Shown: positions 18,501 to 25,167 of the stretch, piece after piece
Position numbering within the stretch: position 1 is the first letter of the stretch
Layout: every line of letters starts with the position of its first letter
From: Streptomyces durmitorensis
GTDB taxonomy: Bacteria; Actinomycetota; Actinomycetes; Streptomycetales; Streptomycetaceae
Direction of reading: 5' to 3'
NCBI RefSeq assembly: GCF_023498005.1
Contig: NZ_CP097289.1
Coordinates: 7,378,001-7,442,000 of the forward strand
Length of the DNA stretch: 64,000 nt
Translations under genes and position numbers: made by a program
Notes under the pieces: model-generated
Seen by the model: the letters and a program-made list of their open reading frames with translations, nothing else
Database searches by the model: none
Told to the model about the DNA's origin: nothing

Positions 18501-19506
18501 GCAGCGCGGCCCGGGTGTTGGCCGCGAGCCGCGCCGGGTCGTGCGCGCCCTCGACGGTCAGCGAGGCCCCCATGTTGATGGCGAGCAGGTTGACCGTGCC
18601 GCCGATCGTGGTGGTGATGTAGAAGTACGCGTTGTCGACCGAGCTGACCTGTGAGGCGACGATCACCGGTACGAGATAGACCACGGCGAGCGAGAAGAGC
18701 GAGCCGGTGTAGTCGCCCGCCAGGAAGCGGCCGATCTCGCGCAGCGTGGGCGGCTGCGCCTTGTCCTGGGTGGCCTTCACGTGCCGTGGCACGAGCCGCC
18801 GGAACACCAGATAGCCGAGCGGGATGACCGACAGGGCGATCGCGGCGACCCACGACACGAACACGCCGGCCGTCGGGATCGCCGCGGCGAACGCGATGAG
18901 CAGCCCCAGCTTGACGACCGAGAAGATGGTGTTGCCGACCGGCACCCACAGCGCGCTGCGCAGCCCCGTGAGCACGCCGTCCTGGAGGGTGAGCAGCGAC
19001 CAGGCGACGACCGCGGCCATGAAGCCGAGGCCGTTCAGCGGTCCGTTCAGGAATTTGTACGAGGGCCCCCACAGGTCGAGCGTGAACAGGAAGATCAGCG
19101 CGGCGCACGCCACGACCAGCGAACTTCCCGCGTAGGTACGGAAGATGAGCCTGCCCGTGGCGCGCCCTGCGACGGGGATGAAGCGGGCGAGGGCCCCCAT
19201 CAGCGTGAGGGCGGTGAGTCCCGCCAGGAACTTCATGGCGGCGATCGCCGCCGAGCCCTGGCCGACGGCCGACTCGGAGTAGTACCGAGCGGCGGCCAGC
19301 CAGAATCCGAGGCCGAGCACGCCGGAGATGCCGGTGTTCAGCATCAGGGCGTAGGCATTGCGGAACAGCGGACTCCCACCGCCGGAGCCGCCGCCCCCGC
19401 CGGGCAGGCGTAATCTGCGCGGCCTGCCCGACTTGCCGGACGGCTGCTGCTGTTCGGTGCTCGGAGTCCCAGAGACGTCTGCCTGGGCGGTCGACGTGTC
19501 AGACAC
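15547..19506 (-). CDS. Wzx-like flippase fused to a Wzy/GT-C-like membrane polymerase domain
   Basis: A 1319-residue polytopic membrane protein. After a Gly/Pro-rich start, residues about 45-460 form a MATE-fold polysaccharide flippase with 12-14 membrane segments (FRNAYALMLNTGISGVLGLG, FGQGYADAATPLLRWFAVG). A hydrophilic linker of about 170 residues carries degenerate SGTPxSGTP repeats and GTGDE repeats. Residues about 650-1300 are a second bundle of 10 or more segments with extracytoplasmic loops, like an O-antigen polymerase or GT-C glycosyltransferase. GTG at 19506 overlaps the deacetylase stop and has GGAAGG upstream. A longer start at 19575 is possible. A TTA codon (codon 32) predicts bldA dependence. 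One chain may thus export and polymerise the glycan. Confidence 0.85.
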   Translation of the reverse strand: MSDTSTAQADVSGTPSTEQQQPSGKSGRPRRLRLPGGGGGSGGGSPLFRNAYALMLNTGISGVLGLGFWLAAARYYSESAVGQGSAAIAAMKFLAGLTALTLMGALARFIPVAGRATGRLIFRTYAGSSLVVACAALIFLFTLDLWGPSYKFLNGPLNGLGFMAAVVAWSLLTLQDGVLTGLRSALWVPVGNTIFSVVKLGLLIAFAAAIPTAGVFVSWVAAIALSVIPLGYLVFRRLVPRHVKATQDKAQPPTLREIGRFLAGDYTGSLFSLAVVYLVPVIVASQVSSVDNAYFYITTTIGGTVNLLAINMGASLTVEGAHDPARLAANTRAALRRMARIMLPVCGLLFIGAPFILRVFGQGYADAATPLLRWFAVGAALRVVMETYFAVQRAQSRTSGIAWMQGLLCVLVLGLTLILLPRMGLTGAGVAEISSLAVIVAIAAPKLYRVARGVPASASDDGGAPDGDLADLGTPEAPHPPTAPELEQKKERRGPAWALRETLDSQTLQLAVQTDFEHPERRPDMRPGPGTPASGTAVSGTPVSGTPAFGKAASGGPAAGKPASERSAGTGDAGTGDEGTGDEGTGDEGDDMEHRPTWALRTPLKPRETGPSSPIPASVSSAVTAPAEEPGTDARAAEPSTGSAVPPEPHPRRRTLFMALLLAFALALYWLPVVGFAEADLDAMGGLGLISVLPVPTLLGAALLVVVFASLLWMERPHKALLLVTLIATVVCLHALPAVLEDEPRFATAWQHLGFMEYIDRTGSAVPDLDARWSWPGFFAAATFVAKACGVSDMTEVIRWWPLAMQLLYLAPMFLLVRSMRASWRAKWAGLWIFALSGWVGQDYFSPQGFTYLLYLVFVAVLLVWFRAPHVLWAKRRPGELEVEPVDRRQRAVLLVVLVALFAATVPAHQLTPFVMLGVLAVLVLVGRSELRGLPILFAVFVAVWVGFLAEPYWSGHFDELFGGIGGVGGNVSSSVSGRIEGGSSAHKLVLYARVALAGGVMALACWGWWRRRDHKYTERSLLVLTFVPFLGFGMQSYGGEMALRVFMFALPGAALLAGLALFPRAGITAKERDRDRVSLAPLAALMAGLVLMGGFLVARWGNEAFERTRAGEVAAMEYVYEHDDPTVRLLWMSDDTVNNVTPAMPWGTRDMEKVQYVPTLAPADPVLVSSLVKALKDAGPNSYLMINKSQTVYLQMDVGYSRTWDSRLITNLDNRQELKKVLTNDDATLYTLRKQPNGAVEKAAPGPIGPQVTWTPWSVIGALAAIAVILLLATREVVRVAVEPSVRQLRWLQSSFWFSLPLLAVLLASLIQRFLTMA
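17740..17803. repeat. Tandem ~15-base repeats inside the fusion-gene linker
   Basis: CCCTCGTCCCCCGTG is repeated about four times with minor variation. On the coding strand it encodes the GTGDE repeats of the linker. It is probably a slippage-prone region where length varies between strains. Confidence 0.75.
19411..19413 (-). other. TTA (bldA) codon in the flippase/polymerase gene
   Basis: The minus-strand codon at 19411-19413 reads TTA (Leu in PRRLRLPG), codon 32 from the GTG at 19506. In Streptomyces TTA is read only by the tRNA from bldA, which matures late in growth. Confidence 0.85.
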
Positions 19507-20299
19507 GGGTACGAGTTGCCTTCCGGCGGGCCTGTCGGGCTCTGCGGACCACGGCGTATCCCTTGGTGTGGGCACGGTCCCTGGCGAAATTGCGGGCGAT
19601 CGCGCGGCCCTCGACGAGCCGCTCGAACTCCTCGATGCCGGTGGAGCGGCGCACGGTCACCCGCTGGAGGGCATAAGGCCCCTGGCTGCGCCGTGCGAGG
19701 GCGTTGCCGACCGCGAGCGACTGGGCGAATCCGGCGCCGCGCACCATGCGGCGCACCCGGCGGCTCGAATAGCCGTACGGGTAGGCGAAGGAGGCGGGGT
19801 CGGTGCCGAGTTCGTCGGTGACGATCTCCTTGCAGCGGCGCAGTTCGAACCAGAGGTCGTCGTCGTCCAGCTGGTCGAGCTGCGGGTGCGTGTGGCTGTG
19901 CCCGCCGATCTCCGTGCCCGCGGCGGCCAGTTCGCGTACCTGGTCCCAGCCGAGCATCACGTCGAGACCGCCCCCGGTGTCGTGCGCGCCGCGCAGCCAG
20001 CCGGTGGAGACGAAGAGCGTCGAGGCGAAGCCGTGCTTGGCGAGCACGGGCAGGGCGTGCCGGTGCACGCCTTCGTAGCCGTCGTCGAAGGTGATCAGGA
20101 CGGGCCTGGCGGGCAGCGTCCGGCCGGGGGTGCGCCAGATGGCGGCGAGCCCGGCCGTGCTCAGCGGCGTGAACCCGCGCTCGCCGAGCAGCTCGAGCTG
20201 CTCGGTGAACGCCCCTGGAGACACGGACAACGCCCGTGTCTCCAGGGTTGGTTCATGCGCGATCGAGTGATACATGAGTATCGGAACGGGAGCGTTCAT
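19499..20299 (-). CDS. Polysaccharide deacetylase (NodB homology, CE4)
   Basis: A 266-residue deacetylase. It has the NodB motifs LITFDDGYEG (motif 1, metal-binding and base Asp), GGHSHTHPQL (motif 2, two metal His) and AYPYGYSSRRV (motif 3). The start PVPILMYHSI is typical of PgaB/CE4 proteins. No signal peptide or membrane segment is seen, so it may act in the cytosol or on lipid-linked intermediates at the membrane. ATG at 20299 follows a GAGGGGGG site. It overlaps the fusion gene by eight bases (GTGTCTGA) and follows a GT2 gene by 31 bases, so the set is an operon. It would remove N- or O-acetyl groups from the polymer. Confidence 0.92.
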   Translation of the reverse strand: MNAPVPILMYHSIAHEPTLETRALSVSPGAFTEQLELLGERGFTPLSTAGLAAIWRTPGRTLPARPVLITFDDGYEGVHRHALPVLAKHGFASTLFVSTGWLRGAHDTGGGLDVMLGWDQVRELAAAGTEIGGHSHTHPQLDQLDDDDLWFELRRCKEIVTDELGTDPASFAYPYGYSSRRVRRMVRGAGFAQSLAVGNALARRSQGPYALQRVTVRRSTGIEEFERLVEGRAIARNFARDRAHTKGYAVVRRARQARRKATRTRV

Positions 20300-20330
20300 G
20301 GTGGCCCCCCTCGGCCGGTCCGTGCCGTGC

Positions 20331-21332
20331 TCATGCGGCAGCCCCCTTCTCACCGTCCGCATCCTTCTCGATCTCCACGACCGAGAAAGTGGCGCCTCCC
20401 CTGCGCGCGCGGAGACTGCCGAGGACGTACCCCCCGGCCGCCGTCACCACGCCCGCCACAATGGCTCCCGCGCGGCCCGCGCCGCCCGGACGGGCGAGCA
20501 GCGCGTCACGCAGCCCCCGCCCGACACCGGCGGGCAGGACGCGCGTGGCATAGCGGCGTTCGGACTCAAGTCCCTTGCCCGCACCGACGCTTCGGGCCAC
20601 GAGCGCCTTGGAGAGGCCCTCCGCGTACGTCCGTGTGCGGAAGTAGTGGAAGCGCTCCCGCGCCGCGGGAACGCGGTGGTGGATCACCGCGCGGTCGTCG
20701 ATGAGCAGGATCGCGTCCGGCCTCGCCCGGGTGAGCCGGATGCACAGCTCCGTCTCCTCGCAGCCCAGCGGACGCTTGTCGCCGTCGCGCCCGATGCCGG
20801 TCGCGAAGCCGCCCGCCGCCTCGAACGCCGTACGACGGAAGGAGGCGTTGCCGCCCAGGACGTTACGCACCCGCACACGGCCCTCGGGCAGCCCCTTGTA
20901 CGTACAGCCGACGACCCAGTCGAACTCCTCGGGGAACCAGGCGGGCCTGCGCCGGGACTCCCAGACGGGCATCGTGCGCCCGCCGACCGCGAAGACCTTC
21001 GGGTCGGCGTACCCCTCGGCGAAGTGGTGCAGCCAGTCCCGCTCGGCGACGGCGTCGTCGTCGAGGAAGGCGATGACCTCGCCGCTGGTGGCGGCGATGC
21101 CGGTGTTGCGGCCCGCGGAGAGGCCGCGGGGGCCCGCGTTGGCGAGCACCCGCACCCCTTCGGTCTCCTTGAACTCCTTGGCGAGCCGGTCGAGCAGCGA
21201 GGCGTTGTGGTCCACCACGAGAAGCGTCTCAAGCGCCGCCAGTGACTGCGCCCGCACCGAGGCGACCGCCGCGAGGATGTCCTCCCAGCGGTCCTCGGTG
21301 TAGACGCAGATGACGACGGAGATGCCCGCCAC
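20331..21332 (-). CDS. GT2 family glycosyltransferase
   Basis: A 333-residue GT-A fold glycosyltransferase. The nucleotide-sugar domain begins ISVVICVYTEDRWEDI and has AGRNTGI, the metal-binding FLDDDAVAERDWL, and the acceptor-side GCEETELCIRLTR (ED/E catalytic motif). The C-terminal 80 residues contain a short hydrophobic stretch (GAIVAGVVTAAGGYVLGSL) that may tether it to the membrane. GTG at 21332 has GGGGGAAG upstream. The donor and acceptor sugars are unknown. It sits between a second GT2 gene and the deacetylase in the same direction. Confidence 0.92.
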   Translation of the reverse strand: MAGISVVICVYTEDRWEDILAAVASVRAQSLAALETLLVVDHNASLLDRLAKEFKETEGVRVLANAGPRGLSAGRNTGIAATSGEVIAFLDDDAVAERDWLHHFAEGYADPKVFAVGGRTMPVWESRRRPAWFPEEFDWVVGCTYKGLPEGRVRVRNVLGGNASFRRTAFEAAGGFATGIGRDGDKRPLGCEETELCIRLTRARPDAILLIDDRAVIHHRVPAARERFHYFRTRTYAEGLSKALVARSVGAGKGLESERRYATRVLPAGVGRGLRDALLARPGGAGRAGAIVAGVVTAAGGYVLGSLRARRGGATFSVVEIEKDADGEKGAAA

Positions 21333-21361
21333 CGTGCTTCCCCCGTGGCGTCCGGAAACGC

Positions 21362-22195
21362 TCAAGACACCTCTCCCTGGCGCGTGCGGAAGGGGACACC
21401 GCGCGTGCGGCGGCGCTGCCCGCGGCGGTTGGAGCGCTCCGTGAGGATCACCTTCAGGACCCGCAGGCCGTCGCGCACGGCGCTGAGGTTGCTGACGCCG
21501 TGGATGCGCAGGTACTCGTGGCTGGGGATCTCCTGCACCTTGAGCCCGGCCTTGACCACCCTGATGTTCATCAGGGTCTCCACCTCGAAGCCCGTGCAGT
21601 CGAGGTCGATCTTGTCGAGGCAGTGCTTCCAGAAGGCGTTGTAGCCGTAGCACAGGTCGGTGTAGCGGGCGCCGAACTTGGCGTTCACGACGGAGCACAG
21701 GACGTGGTTGCCGAGCTTGCGGATCGGCGTCATGTCGTCCGTGGCGCCGCCGTTGGCGAACCGTGATCCCTTGGCGAAGTCCGCGCCCGAGACGAGGGCG
21801 GAGACATAGCTGACGATCTCGTGCCCGTCGGCGGAGCCGTCCGCGTCGACCATCACGATGATGTCGCCGGAGCACGCCTCGAATCCGGTGATCAGGGCGT
21901 CGCCCTTGCCCTTGCCGAGCTGTCTTACGACCTTCACGTCCGGCCACAGCTCGCGGGCCACGGCCACCGTGTCATCGGTGGAATTGCCGTCGACAAGGAC
22001 GACCTCGTGGATCCAGTCGGGCAGTGTCTTGAAGACGTAGGGAAGGTTCTCCGCTTCGTTCATCGCGGGAATCACGACACTCACCGGCGGTGTGATCGCC
22101 AGGTGCGTGGAAATCGCCCGGTAGTTCCCGGACAGCATCGGCTGGTTTAACGGGTCTTGCCCGGGCTCTGCGGCCGGGCGCACAAAAGAACTCAT
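21362..22195 (-). CDS. GT2 family glycosyltransferase (polyprenyl-phosphate type)
   Basis: A 277-residue glycosyltransferase with PVSVVIPAMNEAENLP at residue 37 onward, VDGNSTDDT, the metal site MVDADGSADG and a C-terminal GFEVETLMNIRVVKAG. That pattern is close to dolichol-phosphate mannosyl/glucosyltransferases, so it may start the repeat unit by loading a sugar onto a lipid carrier. It has no membrane segments. Codon 16 is TTA (22148-22150), predicting bldA control. A ribosome site GAGAGGGA precedes the ATG. A nine-base-stem hairpin lies 25 bases upstream of the start. Confidence 0.92.
   Translation of the reverse strand: MSSFVRPAAEPGQDPLNQPMLSGNYRAISTHLAITPPVSVVIPAMNEAENLPYVFKTLPDWIHEVVLVDGNSTDDTVAVARELWPDVKVVRQLGKGKGDALITGFEACSGDIIVMVDADGSADGHEIVSYVSALVSGADFAKGSRFANGGATDDMTPIRKLGNHVLCSVVNAKFGARYTDLCYGYNAFWKHCLDKIDLDCTGFEVETLMNIRVVKAGLKVQEIPSHEYLRIHGVSNLSAVRDGLRVLKVILTERSNRRGQRRRTRGVPFRTRQGEVS
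22148..22150 (-). other. TTA (bldA) codon in the GT2 gene
   Basis: The minus-strand triplet reads TTA at codon 16 (DPLNQP). It is the second TTA codon of the polysaccharide locus. Confidence 0.85.
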
Positions 22196-22574
22196 TGAGT
22201 CTGATCCCTCTCGTCCGGTGGACCGCCCACCCCCGGGCGGTCCGGCTATGTATCCGGTTCGAAAGGGGGGTTCTCACTTACGCATGACGAAATGGATCTC
22301 CGTGCATGCCGAGTGAGCTGGCATCGCGCGGGACGTGACCCGGCAGAATTCAGTCGCCGAGCACGGCACCCCCCTACCGCGCCCCGCGCCGGTACCACCG
22401 CGATCTTGAGCCCTCCCCTAGATCGCACTGCGTGATGGACCGATGCGGGTGGATGTACGACGGTATTGATGATTGAGACCGTATGGCAAGACCTGGAACG
22501 TGGCCTCACCCTTTTGATGATTTGGCCGGTCTTGGTGGACACATATGGAGTGCCCCGTTCCTTGCTGTGCCCCC
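22196..22574. other. 379-base gene-free space with likely promoter
   Basis: I see no credible reading frame. The stretch is less GC-rich than its surroundings, especially at 22430-22570. On the minus strand TTGCCA and TACCGT boxes 18 bases apart (near 22465-22495) form a possible promoter for the downstream GT2-deacetylase-fusion operon. The hairpin at 22220-22243 lies between that and the first gene. Confidence 0.45.
22220..22243 (-). promoter_or_regulatory. Hairpin in the 5' region of the GT2 operon
   Basis: GGACCGCCC (22220-22228) pairs perfectly with GGGCGGTCC (22235-22243) around a six-base loop, 25 bases before the GT2 start codon. It is either the terminator of the upstream gene or a leader structure. 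Confidence 0.5.
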
Positions 22575-23675
22575 TTATTCCTTCTTTCTTGATCGAATTT
22601 GGCCCATGCGTTTCAGCAGCTTGTCGGCCGGTTCGAATAATTCCGGACGTGACAAGACGGTGTTGCGCAGTGCCCGTACCGGAGCGCGCCGCGCCCGGTG
22701 TCCGATCGCTGCCGGATGGCGCAGAGCCACCCATCCCTCGGACACGGTGAGTTCGCGCGTCTTCAGGGAGTCCTTGTACTGCTTCTGGCCCCGTCCGAGA
22801 TCCATGTACGCGATGCCGTCGGCGGCGGCCGCCTCGGCCATGCGCAGATGCAGGATCAGGCCGGGCGAGTACTTGGCGAACGCCGGGTCGTAGGCCGGGA
22901 ACCACTGGGCGAAGACCCGCTCGGAGCGCAGTCCGAAGTGACCGGCGACCGGCACGTCGCCGACGTACAGCACGGAGAGGATGCCGGCGAACTGGTCGGA
23001 CCTGGTGTGGAAGAGCTGCCGCACGAGCTGGCTGATCCAGGTGTGCGCGAAGCGGTCGCTGCGGCCCGTCCTGCGGTACTGGGCCGACTTCCACTCCATC
23101 AGGGTGCGAAGGGCCGCGGGGTCGCGCTCGTCGTGCACGTAGCGAACGGTGCCGTGGTCGCGGCTGAGCCTGCGCTCCTTGGCGAGTGTCGTGCGGGTGA
23201 ACTTCGGTGACTTCACCTTGAGCTGGCGCAGATATGCCTCGTACCCCTGGTCGATGTCCATGACGGGGGAGGCGAAGGAGCCGGAGGCGCCTGCCTCGAA
23301 CGGCCGCTGGCCGCCGGCCAGATGGTCGAACTCGTACATCGCGAGCCCGCAGGCCCGCAACAGCTCCCGTGCGTCCCAGGTGAAGCCGGGCCGGTGCACC
23401 AGGCCCTGGCAGTCGGAGACGCCCAGGCCGATGGCCCGGCCGATGCCGGTGATGGATCTCTCGAACGGGAAGAACGCCGCGGGTTCACCGGCCTCGCGTA
23501 CGACCGCGATCCGCACCCCGCGCCGCCACTGGCCCACCGAAAGGGTGAACTCGGGGGAGAGGAAAGGATTGCCCAGCTCGGGTGAGCCGTTCAGGTGGGC
23601 CTTGGACTGCAGCGCTGTCCAGGCCACCCGGTCCGCAGCGGTGAGTTCTCCGGGGCGGTGCACAGTGATGTCCAC
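22575..23675 (-). CDS. GNAT-fold acyltransferase, CelD/FemAB type
   Basis: A 366-residue protein with two GNAT-like folds, as in the CelD/BcsL and FemAB families. It contains WTALQSKAHLNGSPELGNPFLSPEF at the start, the central KFTRTTLAKERRLSRDHG and the second-domain VPVAGHFGLRSERVFAQWFPAYDP and YMDLGRGQKQYKDSL. These proteins acylate or aminoacylate sugars or lipid-linked glycans, which fits the polysaccharide locus. The GTG start is one base past the stop of the upstream membrane-protein gene. Codon 346 is TTA (22638-22640), the third TTA gene in this locus. Confidence 0.87.
   Translation of the reverse strand: MDITVHRPGELTAADRVAWTALQSKAHLNGSPELGNPFLSPEFTLSVGQWRRGVRIAVVREAGEPAAFFPFERSITGIGRAIGLGVSDCQGLVHRPGFTWDARELLRACGLAMYEFDHLAGGQRPFEAGASGSFASPVMDIDQGYEAYLRQLKVKSPKFTRTTLAKERRLSRDHGTVRYVHDERDPAALRTLMEWKSAQYRRTGRSDRFAHTWISQLVRQLFHTRSDQFAGILSVLYVGDVPVAGHFGLRSERVFAQWFPAYDPAFAKYSPGLILHLRMAEAAAADGIAYMDLGRGQKQYKDSLKTRELTVSEGWVALRHPAAIGHRARRAPVRALRNTVLSRPELFEPADKLLKRMGQIRSRKKE
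22638..22640 (-). other. TTA (bldA) codon in the acyltransferase gene
   Basis: The minus-strand triplet reads TTA at codon 346 of 366 (PELFEP). It is late in the gene, so read-through failure would remove only the last 21 residues. Confidence 0.85.
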
Positions 23676-23676
23676 G

Positions 23677-24108
23677 TCAGGAGGTCCGCCTCGTCGGGGT
23701 ACGGCTTCGCAGCCGCCGTACCAGTACCAGCAGGTAGATGAGCGAGCCGATCACGGTGAGGGCGGCGACCCCGCCGCGTACCGACCACATGTGCAGCGCC
23801 AGCATCGCCTGGGCCACCAACAGGTTGACCGCGACCGCCCCGGAAACGGAAGCAATGATCCGGCCCCATGGCTCAAGTCCCTTGAGGGCGGCGCCGATCG
23901 CGCTGCCGGGGGCGGCCAGCAGGAAGAACAGGGTGAAGGGGGCGCGCAGCGGGGATTCGATGTCCGTGAGCGCGAGCATCGCGCCGACCGCGCCCACCGC
24001 CACAGCCATGCCCGCGAGCAGCAACAGCGCGTCTTCGCGACGGCTCGACGGGTCCTCGGGCCCTTGCCCGGTGTCTGATGACGGTGCCTTGATCCCGATG
24101 GTCTGCAT
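23677..24108 (-). CDS. Small four-segment membrane protein of the polysaccharide locus
   Basis: A 143-residue integral membrane protein with hydrophobic segments at about residues 25-45, 50-68, 80-100 and 110-130. It ends in a basic tail (RRLRSRTPTRRTS). No family is recognised. The stop is one base from the GTG of the acyltransferase gene, so the two are translationally coupled. ATG at 24108 is chosen as the first normal start; the reading frame extends upstream only to a TTG at 24177. A scaffold or regulatory subunit for the glycan export complex is possible. Confidence 0.75.
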   Translation of the reverse strand: MQTIGIKAPSSDTGQGPEDPSSRREDALLLLAGMAVAVGAVGAMLALTDIESPLRAPFTLFFLLAAPGSAIGAALKGLEPWGRIIASVSGAVAVNLLVAQAMLALHMWSVRGGVAALTVIGSLIYLLVLVRRLRSRTPTRRTS

Positions 24109-24267
24109 TGGCGACTTTGCCCCCCGACGCGCCGGATGCCGGGCTTCAATGTCGCGCAGTCGACGGCAGCGCGTCAAGATGCGGAGGGAGTGTGGAGATG
24201 TTCGCCGTCGGGCCCTTGAACCGGAAGGGAACTCACTGCGCGGGCAAGGGAATTGCAGGCGAACTCA

Positions 24268-24273
24268 TTGACA
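24268..24273 (+). promoter_or_regulatory. TTGACA -35-like box before the esterase gene
   Basis: A perfect TTGACA hexamer lies 70 bases before the GDSL esterase ATG, but no clear TAnnnT lies 16-18 bases downstream. A palindrome, GTGGTACCAC (24300-24309), sits between it and the gene and could be an operator. The pairing is tentative. Confidence 0.35.
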
Positions 24274-24342
24274 TGCACACTACCGGCGACCTGAGGGGAG
24301 TGGTACCACAGTCGTGGCAGAAATCCTGCTAAGGGAGGTTCC

Positions 24343-25167
24343 ATGAGATTGTCCCGAATCACGGCATACGTTTCCTCACTCCTCCTCGCCACCGCCTTCG
24401 CCCTCACCGGGGCCACAGCGGCTCAAGCGGACCAGCAATCCGGCCAACAGGCCGCGGCCACCGGGTATGTGGCACTCGGCGACTCCTACTCGTCCGGTGT
24501 CGGAGCCGGCGGATACGACAGCGGAAGCGGCGACTGCAAGCGCACCCCGCGCGCGTACCCCGCGCTCTGGGCAGCCGCCAACTCACCCTCCAGCTTCAAC
24601 TTCACGGCCTGCTCGGGCGCTCGTACGGGTGACGTCGTGGCCAACCAGCTCGGCCCGCTCGGCTCCGGAACGGGTCTGGTCAGCGTCTCTGTGGGAGGCA
24701 ACGACGCCGGCTTCGCCGACGTCATGACGACCTGCGTCCTGCAGTCCGAGAGCAACTGTCTGGCGCGGATCGCGACGGCGCGCAGTTACGTCGAGACGAC
24801 GCTGCCCGGCAACCTCGACAAGGTCTACACGGCGATCAGCGCGAAGGCACCGGCCGCCCAGGTCGTCGTGCTCGGCTACCCCCGCTTCTACAAGCTCGGC
24901 GGCGGCTGCCTCGCCGGCCTCTCCGAGAAGGAGCGCAGCGCCATCAACGGCGCAGCCGACCTCCTCAACTCCACCACGGCCAAGCGCGCCGCCGACCACG
25001 GCTTCGCCTTCGGCGACGTGTCCTCCGCCTTCACCGGGCACGAGATCTGCTCGGGCGACGCGTGGCTGCACAGCGTGAACTGGACCAACATCGGCGAGTC
25101 CTACCACCCCAAGGCCGCGGGCCAGTCCGGCGGCTACCTCCCTGTGTTCAGCGCGGCGGCGTCCTGA
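24343..25167 (+). CDS. Secreted SGNH/GDSL esterase
   Basis: A 274-residue exported hydrolase. The signal peptide is about residues 1-29 (ends AAQA). Block I is GDSYSSG with Ser48, the conserved Gly follows in CSGARTGDV, block III Asn is in SVGGNDAGF, and the His of block V is in NWTNIGESYHP. Six Cys in pairs suggest three disulphides, as in the known Streptomyces GDSL lipases. ATG has AGGGAGG six bases upstream. Its 3' end overlaps the convergent kinase gene by 34 bases. Likely substrates are lipid or aryl esters outside the cell. Confidence 0.94.
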   Translation: MRLSRITAYVSSLLLATAFALTGATAAQADQQSGQQAAATGYVALGDSYSSGVGAGGYDSGSGDCKRTPRAYPALWAAANSPSSFNFTACSGARTGDVVANQLGPLGSGTGLVSVSVGGNDAGFADVMTTCVLQSESNCLARIATARSYVETTLPGNLDKVYTAISAKAPAAQVVVLGYPRFYKLGGGCLAGLSEKERSAINGAADLLNSTTAKRAADHGFAFGDVSSAFTGHEICSGDAWLHSVNWTNIGESYHPKAAGQSGGYLPVFSAAAS

